This document shows positions 18,658 to 27,675 of a DNA stretch of 64,000 bases, piece after piece. The notes beneath the pieces were generated by a model. It was not told the DNA's origin, did no database searches, and worked only from the letters and a program-made list of their open reading frames with translations. A program made the translations under genes and the position numbers. Origin of the DNA: Amycolatopsis sp. QT-25 (lineage in GTDB: Bacteria > Actinomycetota > Actinomycetes > Mycobacteriales > Pseudonocardiaceae). The first letter of the stretch is position 1. Every line of letters starts with the position of its first letter. The stretch lies in NCBI RefSeq assembly GCF_029369745.1, contig NZ_CP120210.1:3906001-3970000 (forward strand), read 5' to 3'.

Positions 18658-18732
18658 CTCACGGACGCTGTTGCACTATTCCGTGAGAGCCGACTAAGGT
18701 CACTCACGGAAAGCACAGTATCTATCCGTGAG
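18658..18732. promoter_or_regulatory. Four-part half-site array between CGNR and MBL genes
   Basis: The octamer TCCGTGAG and its complement CTCACGGA alternate: 18658-18665 (complement), 18680-18687, 18703-18710 (complement), 18725-18732. Spacing is 22-23 bp centre to centre, two helical turns. The last copy overlaps the ribosome site of the MBL gene. The middle pair extends to TTCCGTGAG/CTCACGGAA. Confidence 0.75.
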
Positions 18733-18739
18733 GTGGACC

Positions 18740-19486
18740 ATGATCCAGATCAGCGAACAGCTTTCCGTCCAGGTCATCGGCGGGCCGACCGCGCTGATCG
18801 ACTACGGCGGCCTGCGGTTCCTGACCGACCCGACCTTCGACGAGCCCGGCGACTATGCGAGGCCCGACGGAAGACCCGGTCTCACCAAGACGGTCCCGGC
18901 CTCGGTGAAACCCGAGGACCTCGGCCACGTCGACGCCGTCCTGCTCTCCCACGACGAGCATCCCGACAACCTCGACAACTCCGGCCGGAAATTCCTGGGC
19001 GAGGTGCCACTGACCCTCACCACGCCCAGCGGCGCGAGCCGGCTGGGCGGCACCGCGAAAGGACTGGCGACCTGGGAGACCGTCGAATTGGGATCCGTGA
19101 CCGTGACCGCCGCCCCCGCGCTCCACGGACCGGAAGGCGCGGAGAAGATCACCGGCGAGGTCGTCGGCTTCGTGCTCACCGGCCAGGGCCTGCCGACGGT
19201 CTACGTCAGCGGCGACAACGCCTCACTCGACGTCGTCCGGCAGGTCGCCGACCGGTTCGGCCCGGTCGACACCGCCGTGCTCTTCGCCGGGGCCCCGCGG
19301 CTGAAGCCCGTCTTCGACGGCGCCCTGCTCGTCCTCGACAGCGCACTGGCCGCGGAAGCGACGCGAATCCTCGGCGCCCGCACGGTCGTCCCCGTGCACA
19401 TCGACAGCTGGGGCCACTTCACCGAAAACCGCGCGGACCTGGAGGCCGCGTTCACCGCCGCCGGTCTGGCCGATCGGCTGCGGTGA
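18740..19486 (+). CDS. MBL-fold metallo-hydrolase, UlaG-like
   Basis: A 248-residue metallo-beta-lactamase-fold protein. The metal motif is LLSHDEHPDNLD (HxxHxDN type, as in UlaG/RNase-Z-like simple hydrolases), with further ligands expected at ALHGPEG, YVSGDNASLD and VPVHIDSWGHF near the C-terminus. ATG 18740 follows an AGGTGG ribosome site that overlaps the last CTCACGGA-type half-site. The substrate is unknown. Regulation by the divergent CGNR protein is inferred from the half-site array. Confidence 0.88.
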   Translation: MIQISEQLSVQVIGGPTALIDYGGLRFLTDPTFDEPGDYARPDGRPGLTKTVPASVKPEDLGHVDAVLLSHDEHPDNLDNSGRKFLGEVPLTLTTPSGASRLGGTAKGLATWETVELGSVTVTAAPALHGPEGAEKITGEVVGFVLTGQGLPTVYVSGDNASLDVVRQVADRFGPVDTAVLFAGAPRLKPVFDGALLVLDSALAAEATRILGARTVVPVHIDSWGHFTENRADLEAAFTAAGLADRLR

Positions 19487-19718
19487 TCCCTCGCCCCGGC
19501 CGGCTCGAAACGCCACCGGGAACGGTTGCTGTCGCTTCTCGGCACCGCGCTGACCTGGACGGCCCGGGTTCTCCCATGCCGCAGGGATACGCTCAGCGAC
19601 ACCACTGCGACATGGGGGACACCAGAGCGGCGCCGATAGCGGGCCGCACGGGCTCATGATCCGGTTTCCCGGTGGTTCCGGAAGATGTGCGCGCTCCGCC
19701 GATGTCATATTGGGCCAT

Positions 19719-20435
19719 ATGTCGAACAGTCCCGAAACCCCCGCGGAAACCGACTACGACACCTTCGCCGAAGCATATGCGGCCGAGAACGAGACCAGTC
19801 TCATGAACGCCTACTACACGCGACCGGCGATCCTGGATCTGGCCGGAACCGTGACAGGCAGGCGGATTCTCGACGCGGGCTGTGGAGCGGGCCCGCTGTC
19901 CGAGGCCTTGCGCGACCGGGGCGCGATCATCAGCGGCTTCGACTCCAGCGCGAAAATGGTCGAACTGGCCCGAAAGCGACTGGGCGCCGACGCTGCTCTT
20001 CAGATCGCCGACGCGGGCAGCCCGCTTCCCTACCCCGACGCCGCGTTCGACGACGTCATCGCCGCCCTGGTACTGCATTACCTGGAGGACTGGACCGCGC
20101 CGCTCGCCGAGATCCGGCGCGTGCTGAAGCCGAGCGGACGGCTGATCATGGCCGTCAACCACCCCACCGTCTTCAAGCTGCTCCATCCCGAAGCCGACTA
20201 CTTCGAGACCGTCAAATGGTCTGAGGAGTACACCTTCCACGGCCAGAAAGCCGTGCTGACGTACTGGCACCGGCCACTGCACGCGATGACCGACGCTTTC
20301 ACCGCGGCGGGGTTCCGGACGGCCGTCGTCAGCGAGCCCTACCCGGCACTGGGCGCCCACGAGCGTTTCCCCGAGGAACTCGCAGGCAAGACCGCGTTCC
20401 TCGGCTTTCTGTTCTTCGTCCTCGAAGCCGAATGA
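19719..20435 (+). CDS. Class I SAM-dependent methyltransferase
   Basis: A 238-residue methyltransferase. Motif I is ILDAGCGAGPLSEALRDRG, motif II GFDSSAKMVELARKRLG, the acidic loop ADAGSPLPYPDAAFDDVIAALVLHYLED, and post-motif RVLKPSGRLIMAVNHP. This is the Methyltransf_11/UbiE-like group. ATG 19719 is chosen over an upstream ATG at 19656 because the conserved part starts with TDYDTFAEAYAAEN. It stands alone, and the substrate is unknown. Confidence 0.88.
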   Translation: MSNSPETPAETDYDTFAEAYAAENETSLMNAYYTRPAILDLAGTVTGRRILDAGCGAGPLSEALRDRGAIISGFDSSAKMVELARKRLGADAALQIADAGSPLPYPDAAFDDVIAALVLHYLEDWTAPLAEIRRVLKPSGRLIMAVNHPTVFKLLHPEADYFETVKWSEEYTFHGQKAVLTYWHRPLHAMTDAFTAAGFRTAVVSEPYPALGAHERFPEELAGKTAFLGFLFFVLEAE

Positions 20436-20439
20436 CAGG

Positions 20440-20465
20440 ACGTGGCCCGTCCGGGCAGGCCACGT
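20440..20465. terminator. Hairpin terminator
   Basis: ACGTGGCC, a 10-nt loop, then GGCCACGT, directly after the methyltransferase stop codon. Confidence 0.6.
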
Positions 20466-21359
20466 GGTTTCTCAACCCAGCACCGCTTCCGGGGACCCAC
20501 CGTCGCTGAGGTACGTCGGCGGCTCAGCAGAGCCGTGCGCGGCCCGGTCCTTGGTGAAATCTCTCGCCGTCCGTGGGGATGAACAGATTTCCGGAGCGCG
20601 TGCCTTGTGCCGGCCCCTCGATGCAGTCGCTCTGGCCGACAAGGCGGGCGTTGACCAGGCAAAACGCTCTCAGATGGCCGCTGGGCGCCTAGTTCGCCCC
20701 TCTTGGTGTCTTCGGTTCGACTTCGATCGCTTCCTGGCGGGCCCGTTCGCGCCCTCATTCGACCCACTTTCCGTGGCACTCAGTCATAAGAGGCATTATC
20801 ACTGTGTGCACACGCTCGAATGGTTTCGCGTAACTTCCACGTGTAAATGGTTACGCGTATCACGTAAACGGACAAAATGACCAGCTGGTGCCGTGAACGC
20901 GACGGAAGATGAGATGAGAGAGTCGGGACAACCTCGACCCGTCCGCGGCGACCGTCAGCTGGCCCTCGTGAGCGCTCCGCAGGCGTGGGCTCGAAGCCGC
21001 CGTCATTCGCAGCGGGGATCCCGCACGCCCGGCTGCCAGGTCGTTTCGCGCACCCAGCGTGGTGAAGAGGCGGCCACCACGGAGAACATCGCCTCGGCAA
21101 GCGCGAACGCGGCGACGCCAACGAGATCACCGTGAACGCGACCGGACAACCATCCAGTGGCCGCCACAGGCGGGGCCGACTACCTCAGGGGCCGACAGCG
21201 GCCGTAGCGCATACCGACCTCCGGTGACGGCAATCCGGCCGCCGCCCGCGCGGGACGAAACTCCGGCTCACCACTGCGGGCATCCCGGCGGGCCATACGA
21301 AGAGGCTCCTGCCGGTCGTGCGGGCACGCGCTCGTGAAGCATCCCTGATCTCGGCCGGC
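20466..21359. other. Gene-poor gap, 0.9 kb
   Basis: Open frames here on both strands (for example 20464-20880 plus, 20780-21130 minus) have low-complexity, Arg/Ser/Pro-rich translations without family features and weak GC3 bias, so they are not called. Around 20800-20880 the DNA is locally AT-richer and holds an inverted repeat. On the minus strand at about 21050-21140 a short hydrophobic stretch (LVGVAAFALAEAMFSVVAA) could be the last piece of a decayed membrane protein gene. Confidence 0.5.
20827..20857. promoter_or_regulatory. Inverted repeat in the gap
   Basis: CGCGTAAC, 15 bp, then GTTACGCG. Perfect 8-bp arms in an AT-rich stretch, with a further TACGCGTATCACGTAAACG just beside it. It looks like a regulator site whose gene has been lost or is too degraded to see. 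Confidence 0.4.
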
Positions 21360-22997
21360 TCAGGGAAGGACGTGGCCGAGCTTGTCCAGACCCTCGCGGA
21401 TCCCGTCTTCGATGCGCCGGTACGTGTCGGCGCCGGTGACCAGGCTGTCCGCGACGCCGCCGACCGTCTCCACACCCGCCGTCAGCCGATCGCCGGCCGC
21501 GGTGAGGTGCCTGGTCATCGTGTCGCTGAAGGTGACGGCGGCGGGCACCTCGCCGAGCAGATGCGACACCAGTTGCAGCCGCGACAGGGTGCCGGCCGCG
21601 CCGCTCAAGGTGGACGTCGCCCCGTCCAGGACACCCGCGGCGCCGACCAGCGAGTCGGGGTCGGTCTCGTATCCGGCGTCGCCGGGGGAGAGCGCGCCGT
21701 CCGGGTCGAGGCCCAGCTCTTCCAGGGAGATCCTGGTCAGCTCGGGCTCGTCCCACTTCTCGCCCGGGTTCTTCTGATAGCCGTAAGCGCCGGATTCGTG
21801 CGCCAGCACGATCTCACCGTCGATCTCGACGGCTTCCTCGACGCCGTGCGAGTCGTAGCCGTCGTCGTTGCCCGGCTCGCCGCCCTTCAGTTCGATCTCT
21901 TCGCGATCGTTGAAGTCGTACCACTCCGGTGTCCGGTCCTGTGCGTAGAACTTGCCGCTGTGCCCGTCGGACGAGGAGAAGATGAATTCGTCGTCGCGCA
22001 CCACGACGCCCTGGACGTTGTCCGGTGTCTCGATCGGCTCTCCGGCCTTGTCCGGCTCGGGTGAGCCGTTCTCGCCGACGGGGATTTCGTAAAGCCGGTT
22101 GTTGGCGTAGTCGCCCACGAAGAGTCTCCCCTGGGCGTAGGTGACATAACTGTGGGCGGGTGTGGCGACCACGTCGATCGCGGTGACCGGTTCACCGCTG
22201 TTCTGCGCGGCGTCGAGTTCGGCCTTGTCGTAGACGTACACGTGTCCGTTGGACGACACCCAGACGTGTTCGCCGTTCGTGGCGACGCCACCGGTGTGCG
22301 TGGGCGCGCCTACCTCGCCGTTGCCGTCGAGATGGACGTTCCCCGTTTCTCGGCCCGTCTCGTAGTCGACGTAAGTCAGCCTGCTCGGCGTCAGCCCCGG
22401 ACCGATCGGGTTGTCGCCGGACCCGTCTCCGTCGCCGTCGTGGTACGAACCCACGAGCAGGTTCTTGCCGTCGTAGGCCAACCCCTGAGAAGTCCACGGC
22501 CGGCCAGGGGCGACGCCGCTGATGTCGGCGTTGCCGTCGCTGTCCCAGCCGCCGCCGGTGGTGGTCGCCAGCGCGTTCAGCTTGCTTTCGTAGGTCTGCT
22601 GCGCGGCGGTCAGAGCATGGACCGTCTTCATCGCGATCTCCGGCGCTTCGAGGAGATCGCTCAGACCCAGCTTCCGCCACGGCGTGATGGCCGCCTCCGC
22701 CGACGCTCGCAGCGCGGAGTACGCCTTCGCGGCGCCCTTGACGGCCGATTCCGCGATGCCGAGCTGGGCGTACACCTCGGCGAGGTTGCGCGAGGACTCC
22801 TTCGCCTTGCCGACGAACTCCGCCGCCGCCGTACCGCGCCAGGACCGCGCCGCCCGCAGTGCGCCGTCGGAGATCCCGTCCGCGACGGTCTGCAACGACT
22901 TCCTCGTGTCGGCGATGGTGGCACCGACCTCGGCGATGCCTGCCACGTCGCCCGAGGTGAGCCTGGCGTACAGCGGTTCGGGATCCAAGAACGGCAT
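21360..22997 (-). CDS. WXG-like / beta-propeller / helical-tail protein
   Basis: A 545-residue protein; ATG 22997 follows GAGGAG. Residues 1-150 are helical and resemble WXG100/PPE-like modules, with SWRGTAAAEFVGKAKESSRNLAEVYAQ around residue 53. A Gly/Asp-rich linker with Ca2+-loop-like DSDGNADI and DGDGDGSGD leads into about 270 residues of beta-propeller-like repeats (YVDYETGRETGNVHLDGNG, VWVSSNGHVYVYDKAEL, RLFVGDYANNRLYEIPVG, IVLAHESGAYGYQ). The last 90 residues are helical again (SLVGAAGVLDGATSTLSGAAGTL). No signal peptide is present. This layout fits a type VII secretion substrate, but no ESX gene is nearby. I know no named family. Confidence 0.75.
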   Translation of the reverse strand: MPFLDPEPLYARLTSGDVAGIAEVGATIADTRKSLQTVADGISDGALRAARSWRGTAAAEFVGKAKESSRNLAEVYAQLGIAESAVKGAAKAYSALRASAEAAITPWRKLGLSDLLEAPEIAMKTVHALTAAQQTYESKLNALATTTGGGWDSDGNADISGVAPGRPWTSQGLAYDGKNLLVGSYHDGDGDGSGDNPIGPGLTPSRLTYVDYETGRETGNVHLDGNGEVGAPTHTGGVATNGEHVWVSSNGHVYVYDKAELDAAQNSGEPVTAIDVVATPAHSYVTYAQGRLFVGDYANNRLYEIPVGENGSPEPDKAGEPIETPDNVQGVVVRDDEFIFSSSDGHSGKFYAQDRTPEWYDFNDREEIELKGGEPGNDDGYDSHGVEEAVEIDGEIVLAHESGAYGYQKNPGEKWDEPELTRISLEELGLDPDGALSPGDAGYETDPDSLVGAAGVLDGATSTLSGAAGTLSRLQLVSHLLGEVPAAVTFSDTMTRHLTAAGDRLTAGVETVGGVADSLVTGADTYRRIEDGIREGLDKLGHVLP

Positions 22998-23085
22998 CGG
23001 CTTCTCCTCGGGCAACCCTGGTCAGGGGTGGGTCGTGCGCGTTCAGACGCCGACAGGCGGACACCGGTTCCCGTCGTCCTCGACA

Positions 23086-24270
23086 TCAGCGACTTGCAGG
23101 TTCCCTCGATATCAGCGGATCGATTCTCAGGGCGGTGGCCAGCGCGAACCGGCCCGCCGGATCGTCGATCGTGCCGCCGAACAGCGTCCGCAACTGCCGG
23201 ATGCGATACCGGACGGTCTGGACGTGGACGTGCAGCTCGACACCGATGGCCTGGGGCTGATCCGGCCGCGCGAGCCACGCCGCGAGGGTCGCGGTGAGCC
23301 GTTGCCTCGCCGGTCCGGGCAGACCGGCCAGCGGGGCGAGGACCTCCCTCGAGAACTCGGCGGCGAGTCCGGGATCGGCGGTCAGCAGCAGGTCGATGCG
23401 ATGATCGGTGGTGTGGACGAGAGGGTCGCCGCCGAGGGCGCCGGTGCGGGTCAGCCACCACAGCGCGCTCGCCCGGCGGGCGCTGAGCGCGGCCGAGTGA
23501 AGTGGCACGACCGGACCCACCCCGGCCTGGTCTTCGCCGAGCAGCTCCCGCAACCGGCCGAGATACCACTTCATCCGGTCGGCGGGCATGACCACGGCGG
23601 TGAGGTCTTGGTGGCGGCCGATCAACACCCGTCCCGGCATCCGGTCCAGCAGCTGCGGGGCGACATCGGCGCTGGTGACGGCGATGACGAGGCGACCGGG
23701 CAGAATCCACGCGGCCTGGCCGGCGGCGTCGTCGAGCACGTCCCTGGCGGCGGCCGGTTCGGTGAGAAGGAGGCCGAGGAGCCGGTCCCGCCGCGCCTGC
23801 CCGGCCCGCGCCGCCTGTGACCGCGCTTCGGCGTATCCGTCGGCGGCCGCGGCCGAGAGCTCCGCGATGAAGGCGAAAAGCGCCTCACCGAGTTGGACGA
23901 TCGCCTGGGTCGGCAGGTCCACGGCCGGCGCAGCCGAGGTGAGCTGCCGCCAGACCCCCAGCGCCGCCGACTGGTAGAAGCCGAGCATCTCCTCGAGGCT
24001 GCGGCCCGCGGTGTGCTGGGCGCGGCCCTGCGCCCGGTAGACCTGGCGGTCGGTGGTGATGTCGGGATGGCCGATCTCGCTGAAGAAAGCGTGCAGCGCG
24101 ACGTCGAGGGTGACGTGGAGGTTCGCCGCCGTCCGGTCGTCCAGCGGAGTGCGCAACCCGGCGCGGACCTGGTCCATCGCGGCGGACGCGATCGCCGCGA
24201 TGTCCGGCTCCAGCCGGGTCAGCACCGAGGCGTCCAGCCTGCGCCATGGCTGTGCCGACGCCTTCGTCAT
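23086..24270 (-). CDS. PucR/CdaR-type transcriptional regulator
   Basis: A 394-residue regulator. The N-terminal 170 residues are an all-helical sensor region (LDVALHAFFSEIGHPD..., SLEEMLGFYQSAALGVWRQL). The middle is the GGDEF-like PucR core. The C-terminal HTH_30 reads LAAWLARPDQPQAIGVELHVHVQTVRYRIRQLRTLFGGTIDDP, the signature end of this family. It is divergent from the secreted GDSL esterase gene across about 110 bp, so it is a plausible regulator of that gene. The effector is unknown. Confidence 0.88.
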   Translation of the reverse strand: MTKASAQPWRRLDASVLTRLEPDIAAIASAAMDQVRAGLRTPLDDRTAANLHVTLDVALHAFFSEIGHPDITTDRQVYRAQGRAQHTAGRSLEEMLGFYQSAALGVWRQLTSAAPAVDLPTQAIVQLGEALFAFIAELSAAAADGYAEARSQAARAGQARRDRLLGLLLTEPAAARDVLDDAAGQAAWILPGRLVIAVTSADVAPQLLDRMPGRVLIGRHQDLTAVVMPADRMKWYLGRLRELLGEDQAGVGPVVPLHSAALSARRASALWWLTRTGALGGDPLVHTTDHRIDLLLTADPGLAAEFSREVLAPLAGLPGPARQRLTATLAAWLARPDQPQAIGVELHVHVQTVRYRIRQLRTLFGGTIDDPAGRFALATALRIDPLISREPASR

Positions 24271-24380
24271 AGAGGGAACCTACAAAACCCCGAGCTGGAA
24301 CGCGCGCCTCCGTTCTAGTGGTTTTCCGCTGCTCAGCGGACGCTGTCCGCAGCATTCGACGACGCATGCAGGAGGCGGCA

Positions 24381-25253
24381 GTGACACGTACGCGCTGGGC
24401 AAGACTCGCCCGGATCGCCGCGGTGGCGGGCACCGCACTGACCCTGGTCGGAATCGGGACACCGGCCCTCGCCGCGGCGGAACGTCAGGTGTACGTCGCG
24501 ATGGGCGACTCGTTCTCGGCGGGCTCCGTGGTCCTGCCGCAGTCGGATCTGCTCACCTGCGCCCGGTCCGCGGTCAACTACGCCGGTCTGCTGGCGAAGC
24601 AGCTCGAGGTCGACGAACTGCGCGACGTCACCTGCGGCGCCGCGACCACGGCTCATTTCACCAACCCGCAGAAAGGCATCATCTCCGGCACCAATCCGCC
24701 GCAGTACGACGCGCTCTCGGCCGACACGACACTGGTAACCGTCGGGATCGGCGGCAACGACGTCGGGCTGGTCGGGCTGGCGACGTCGTGCGTGAACCTG
24801 CTTCCCGTCGGCGCCTCGTGCAAGGCGGCCAACACCGCGGGCGGGGTGGACAAGTACGCGACCGAGATCGACGCCTTCGCCGCGACCTACGGCACGGTCA
24901 TCGAGCAGATCCGCCAGCGCGCACCGCGGGCCGAGATCGTCATGGTCGGCTACCCGACCGGGATCAAGTCCGGCGGCTGCTGGCCGCTGGTCCCGGTCCT
25001 GCCGCAGGACGCCGACTACATCCAGGCCAACATCGACCGGCTCAACGCGCGGATGGCCGAGCAGTCCGCCGCGCACGGCGCGAAGTACGTCGACATCCGG
25101 ACGCCGAGCATCGGGCATGACGCGTGCCGGCCGATCGGCGTCAAATGGATCGAAGGGCTCATCCCGTCGGTGGTGAACAACAGCTTCGCCCCGCTGCACC
25201 CGAACGCCGCCGGACTCGCGGCCGTGGTGCCCAGTATCCGCAAGGTGCTGTAG
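24381..25253 (+). CDS. Secreted SGNH/GDSL-type esterase
   Basis: A 290-residue secreted hydrolase. GTG 24381 is preferred over ATG 24366, because GGAGG lies between them at the right distance from the GTG. The signal peptide ends near GTPALAAAE. Block I GDSFSAG carries the nucleophile Ser, block III is GIGGNDVG, and block V PLHPNAAG supplies His, with Asp replaced by the usual pairing of that block. It resembles Streptomyces and mycobacterial secreted lipases/esterases (six Cys for disulfides). Acts outside the cell on ester substrates. Confidence 0.9.
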   Translation: MTRTRWARLARIAAVAGTALTLVGIGTPALAAAERQVYVAMGDSFSAGSVVLPQSDLLTCARSAVNYAGLLAKQLEVDELRDVTCGAATTAHFTNPQKGIISGTNPPQYDALSADTTLVTVGIGGNDVGLVGLATSCVNLLPVGASCKAANTAGGVDKYATEIDAFAATYGTVIEQIRQRAPRAEIVMVGYPTGIKSGGCWPLVPVLPQDADYIQANIDRLNARMAEQSAAHGAKYVDIRTPSIGHDACRPIGVKWIEGLIPSVVNNSFAPLHPNAAGLAAVVPSIRKVL

Positions 25254-25262
25254 CGCGCCGAC

Positions 25263-25315
25263 GCCAGGAAGGGACCGTTCCTTGCGAAATTTGCAAGGAA
25301 CGGTCCCTTCCTGGC
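25263..25315. repeat. Long intergenic hairpin, GGAAGGGACCGTTCC class
   Basis: Perfect 23-bp arms starting GCCAGGAAGGGACCG and a 7-nt loop GAAATTT. It lies between the convergent esterase and protease genes. It is long enough, and close enough in style to the hairpins at 8419, 34830 and 54286, to be a member of a dispersed family that also terminates transcription. Confidence 0.8.
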
Positions 25316-25332
25316 ACGCGCGGGGACCGGGA

Positions 25333-26514
25333 TCAGGCGGTCGGCGCCCAGTACAGGAGCCGGTTCGGGGAACCGGAGCCCGGGTTCGTCACCTTGCCGG
25401 GGGTGGCCGCGTTGATCAGCGCGGTCGCCACCTGCGCGGGGGTGGCGGTCTTGTTGTTCTGCAGGAACCGGGCCGCGACACCGACCACGTGCGGGGTCGC
25501 CATCGACGTGCCGCTGATGGTGTTCGTCGCGGTGTCGCTGGTGTGCCACGACGACGTGATGTTCGTGCCCGGCGCGAAGATGTCCACGACGCTGCCGTAG
25601 TTCGAGAAGCTGGATCGCGCGTCGGTGTTGGTGGACGAGCCGACGGTGATGGCCTGGGTCACGCGGGCAGGGGAGAAGCCCGAGGCGTTCGCGTTGGAGT
25701 TCCCGGCGGCCACGCCGTAGGTGACGCCCGCGGCGATCGACCGGCGGACGGCCTCGTCGAGGGTGGTGGAGGCGCCGCCGCCGAGGCTCATGTTGGCCGC
25801 GGCCGGTTTGACGTGGTTGCTGGTGACCCAGTCGATGCCCGCGATGACGCCGGCGGTGGTGCCGCTGCCGGCGTTGTCGAGCACGCGGACGCCGTAGACC
25901 GTGGCTGCCTTGGCGATGCCGTACTGCGCACCGGCGATGGTGCCGGCGACGTGGGTGCCGTGACCGTTGCCGTCCTGGGCGACGGCGTCGTTGTCGACGA
26001 AGTCGTGGCCGTTGCGGGCGCGGCCGCCGAAGGTCTGGTGGCTGATCCGCAAGCCGGTGTCGATCACGTAGACGTTCACGCCCGCGCCGGTGCTGGTGTA
26101 GCCGTATTTCTGGTCGAGCGGGAGGTTGCGCTGGTCGACGCGGTCGAGTCCCCAGGACGGCGGGTTGGTCTGGGTCGCGTCGGCGTGGACGACCTGGTTC
26201 TGCTCGACGGACGCCACCGAGGGGTCGGCGGCGAGCCGCTTGGCCTGCCACTCCGGCAGCGTCGCGGAGAAGCCGTTGAGCGAGCTGCTGTAGACCTGTT
26301 CCACCTTCGCGCCGAAGCGGTTCGCCAGCGTGCCCACGACGCCGGTGTCCTTCAGGGTGACGATGTAGCTGTTCGGGATCGCTTCGGCGGATCCGGCGGC
26401 GAGGATCTGTCCTTCGGCGGCGTGCGCGGGAGCGGCGGTCACGCTGATCGCCACCGCGACCGCGCTCGCCATTCCGGCACGCGACAGCCAACGTGTTTGT
26501 CTCGTCTCTCGCAT
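25333..26514 (-). CDS. Secreted S8 subtilisin/proteinase K-type protease
   Basis: A 393-residue preproenzyme. ATG 26514 starts a signal peptide ending APAHAAE. The inhibitor I9 propeptide ([13 protein letters not shown] ... [10 protein letters not shown]) follows. The catalytic domain has Asp in [11 protein letters not shown], His in [11 protein letters not shown] and Ser in [12 protein letters not shown], with the oxyanion Asn in [12 protein letters not shown]. This is the aqualysin/proteinase K subgroup common in Amycolatopsis and Streptomyces. No C-terminal P-domain is present. It works outside the cell in protein degradation. Confidence 0.95.
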   Translation of the reverse strand: MRETRQTRWLSRAGMASAVAVAISVTAAPAHAAEGQILAAGSAEAIPNSYIVTLKDTGVVGTLANRFGAKVEQVYSSSLNGFSATLPEWQAKRLAADPSVASVEQNQVVHADATQTNPPSWGLDRVDQRNLPLDQKYGYTSTGAGVNVYVIDTGLRISHQTFGGRARNGHDFVDNDAVAQDGNGHGTHVAGTIAGAQYGIAKAATVYGVRVLDNAGSGTTAGVIAGIDWVTSNHVKPAAANMSLGGGASTTLDEAVRRSIAAGVTYGVAAGNSNANASGFSPARVTQAITVGSSTNTDARSSFSNYGSVVDIFAPGTNITSSWHTSDTATNTISGTSMATPHVVGVAARFLQNNKTATPAQVATALINAATPGKVTNPGSGSPNRLLYWAPTA

Positions 26515-26782
26515 GTGTTCGTCCTGTCGTTCGCGGGGGGACCGGCCGGTCAAGACCACAGCGGCGGAAAGCGGTCCAGCTCGACCGCATGGGGCGGCAC
26601 CTGCCGACGCCCACGAAGATCGAGGTTATTGAGCGTTTGACATGTCCGATATCGACTGAACGGGGCAGGACCTGACCTTCGTCTGGCGGCCATTGGCGGT
26701 GGGTGCCCTGCACGGAAAGTGCGCCTCGGTCCCTCCGTACCCTGGGACGGAACCCTGCCGAGCGTCTGGAGTCCGAACCACC

Positions 26783-27586
26783 GTGCCAGCCCATTCCAGC
26801 CTGCGGGCCGACTGCGAGAACTGCTTCGGCCTGTGCTGTGTCGTCCCGGCCTTCGCCGCGTCGGCGGATTTCGCGATCACCAAACCGGCCGGGCGGGCGT
26901 GCCCGAACTTGGGCGAGGACTCCCGGTGCGGCATCCACGACAAGCTCCGCGGAAAGGGCTTCACCGGCTGCACGGTCTACGACTGCTTCGGTGCGGGCCA
27001 GAAGGTCTCCCAGATCACCTTCGACGGCGAGGACTGGCGGAAAGCGCCGAAAACGGCGAGGACGATGTTCGCGGTGTTCCCGGTCGTGCGGGATCTGCAG
27101 GAACTGCTCTACTACCTCACCGAGGCGGCGTCGCTGCCGACGTCCGCGCCGATCCGTGACGAGCTGTCCGAGTTGATCGACCGGACGGAGCGGATGACGC
27201 TGGAGACACCCGGGGTGCTGCGGACACTGGACGTCCACACGCATCGGGGCGCGGTGAACGGACTGCTGGTGCGCGCGAGCGAACTCGCCCGCGCCGAGGT
27301 GCCGGGCAAGAAGAAGGACCGGCGCGGTGCCGACCTCATCGGCGCCAAGCTCAAGGGCGCGAAGCTGCGTGGCGCGCTTCTGCGCGGGGCGTACCTGATC
27401 GGTGCCGACCTGCGGGGAGCCGATCTCCGGCGGGCGGACGTCACCGGGGCGGACCTGCGTGACGCCGACCTGCGGGGCGCCGATCTGCGCGACGCGCTCT
27501 TCCTCATTCAGTCCCAGCTGGACGCGGCGAAGGGCGACGCGACGACGAAACTGCCGGCGTCGCTCTTCCACCCCACGCACTGGTGA
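26783..27586 (+). CDS. Pentapeptide-repeat protein with an N-terminal Cys cluster
   Basis: A 267-residue protein from GTG 26783. The N-terminal part has eight cysteines in ADCENCFGLCCVVPAF, ACPNLGEDSRCGIH and GCTVYDCFGAG, a YkgJ-like zinc or iron-sulfur pattern. A helical middle follows. Residues 182-240 are pentapeptide repeats (A-D-L-x-G: GADLIGAKLKGAKLRGALL, GADLRGADLRRADVTGADL), which would form a short right-handed beta-helix. Pentapeptide proteins may mimic DNA or mediate contacts. The combination is found in actinomycetes, but its role is not known to me. No ribosome site clearly fixes the start. Confidence 0.8.
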   Translation: MPAHSSLRADCENCFGLCCVVPAFAASADFAITKPAGRACPNLGEDSRCGIHDKLRGKGFTGCTVYDCFGAGQKVSQITFDGEDWRKAPKTARTMFAVFPVVRDLQELLYYLTEAASLPTSAPIRDELSELIDRTERMTLETPGVLRTLDVHTHRGAVNGLLVRASELARAEVPGKKKDRRGADLIGAKLKGAKLRGALLRGAYLIGADLRGADLRRADVTGADLRDADLRGADLRDALFLIQSQLDAAKGDATTKLPASLFHPTHW

Positions 27587-27588
27587 CC

Positions 27589-27655
27589 CCGCGTTTCGTC
27601 ATCCGGATGCGGTAGTTCGCGGCACCGACCACCGCATCCGGATGACGAAACGCGG
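27589..27655. repeat. Long intergenic hairpin, TTCGTCATC class
   Basis: Perfect 25-bp arms (left arm starts CCGCGTTTCGTCATCCGG) with a 17-nt loop. It starts 3 bp after the pentapeptide-protein stop codon. The sequence CGTTTCGTCATC resembles the hairpin at 50368 (CAATTCGTCATC), so the two form a second hairpin class. Confidence 0.8.
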
Positions 27656-27675
27656 CGGGCTGCGAGACTGGGTGG

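Noticed and set aside
20464..20880. 138-codon frame after the methyltransferase
   Set aside because: Weak codon bias, no ribosome site, no recognisable motifs, and similar frames exist on the opposite strand.
25016..27580. 854-codon minus-strand frame
   Set aside because: Runs antisense or out of frame through three convincing genes and is Arg/Pro-rich, a GC-frame artefact.
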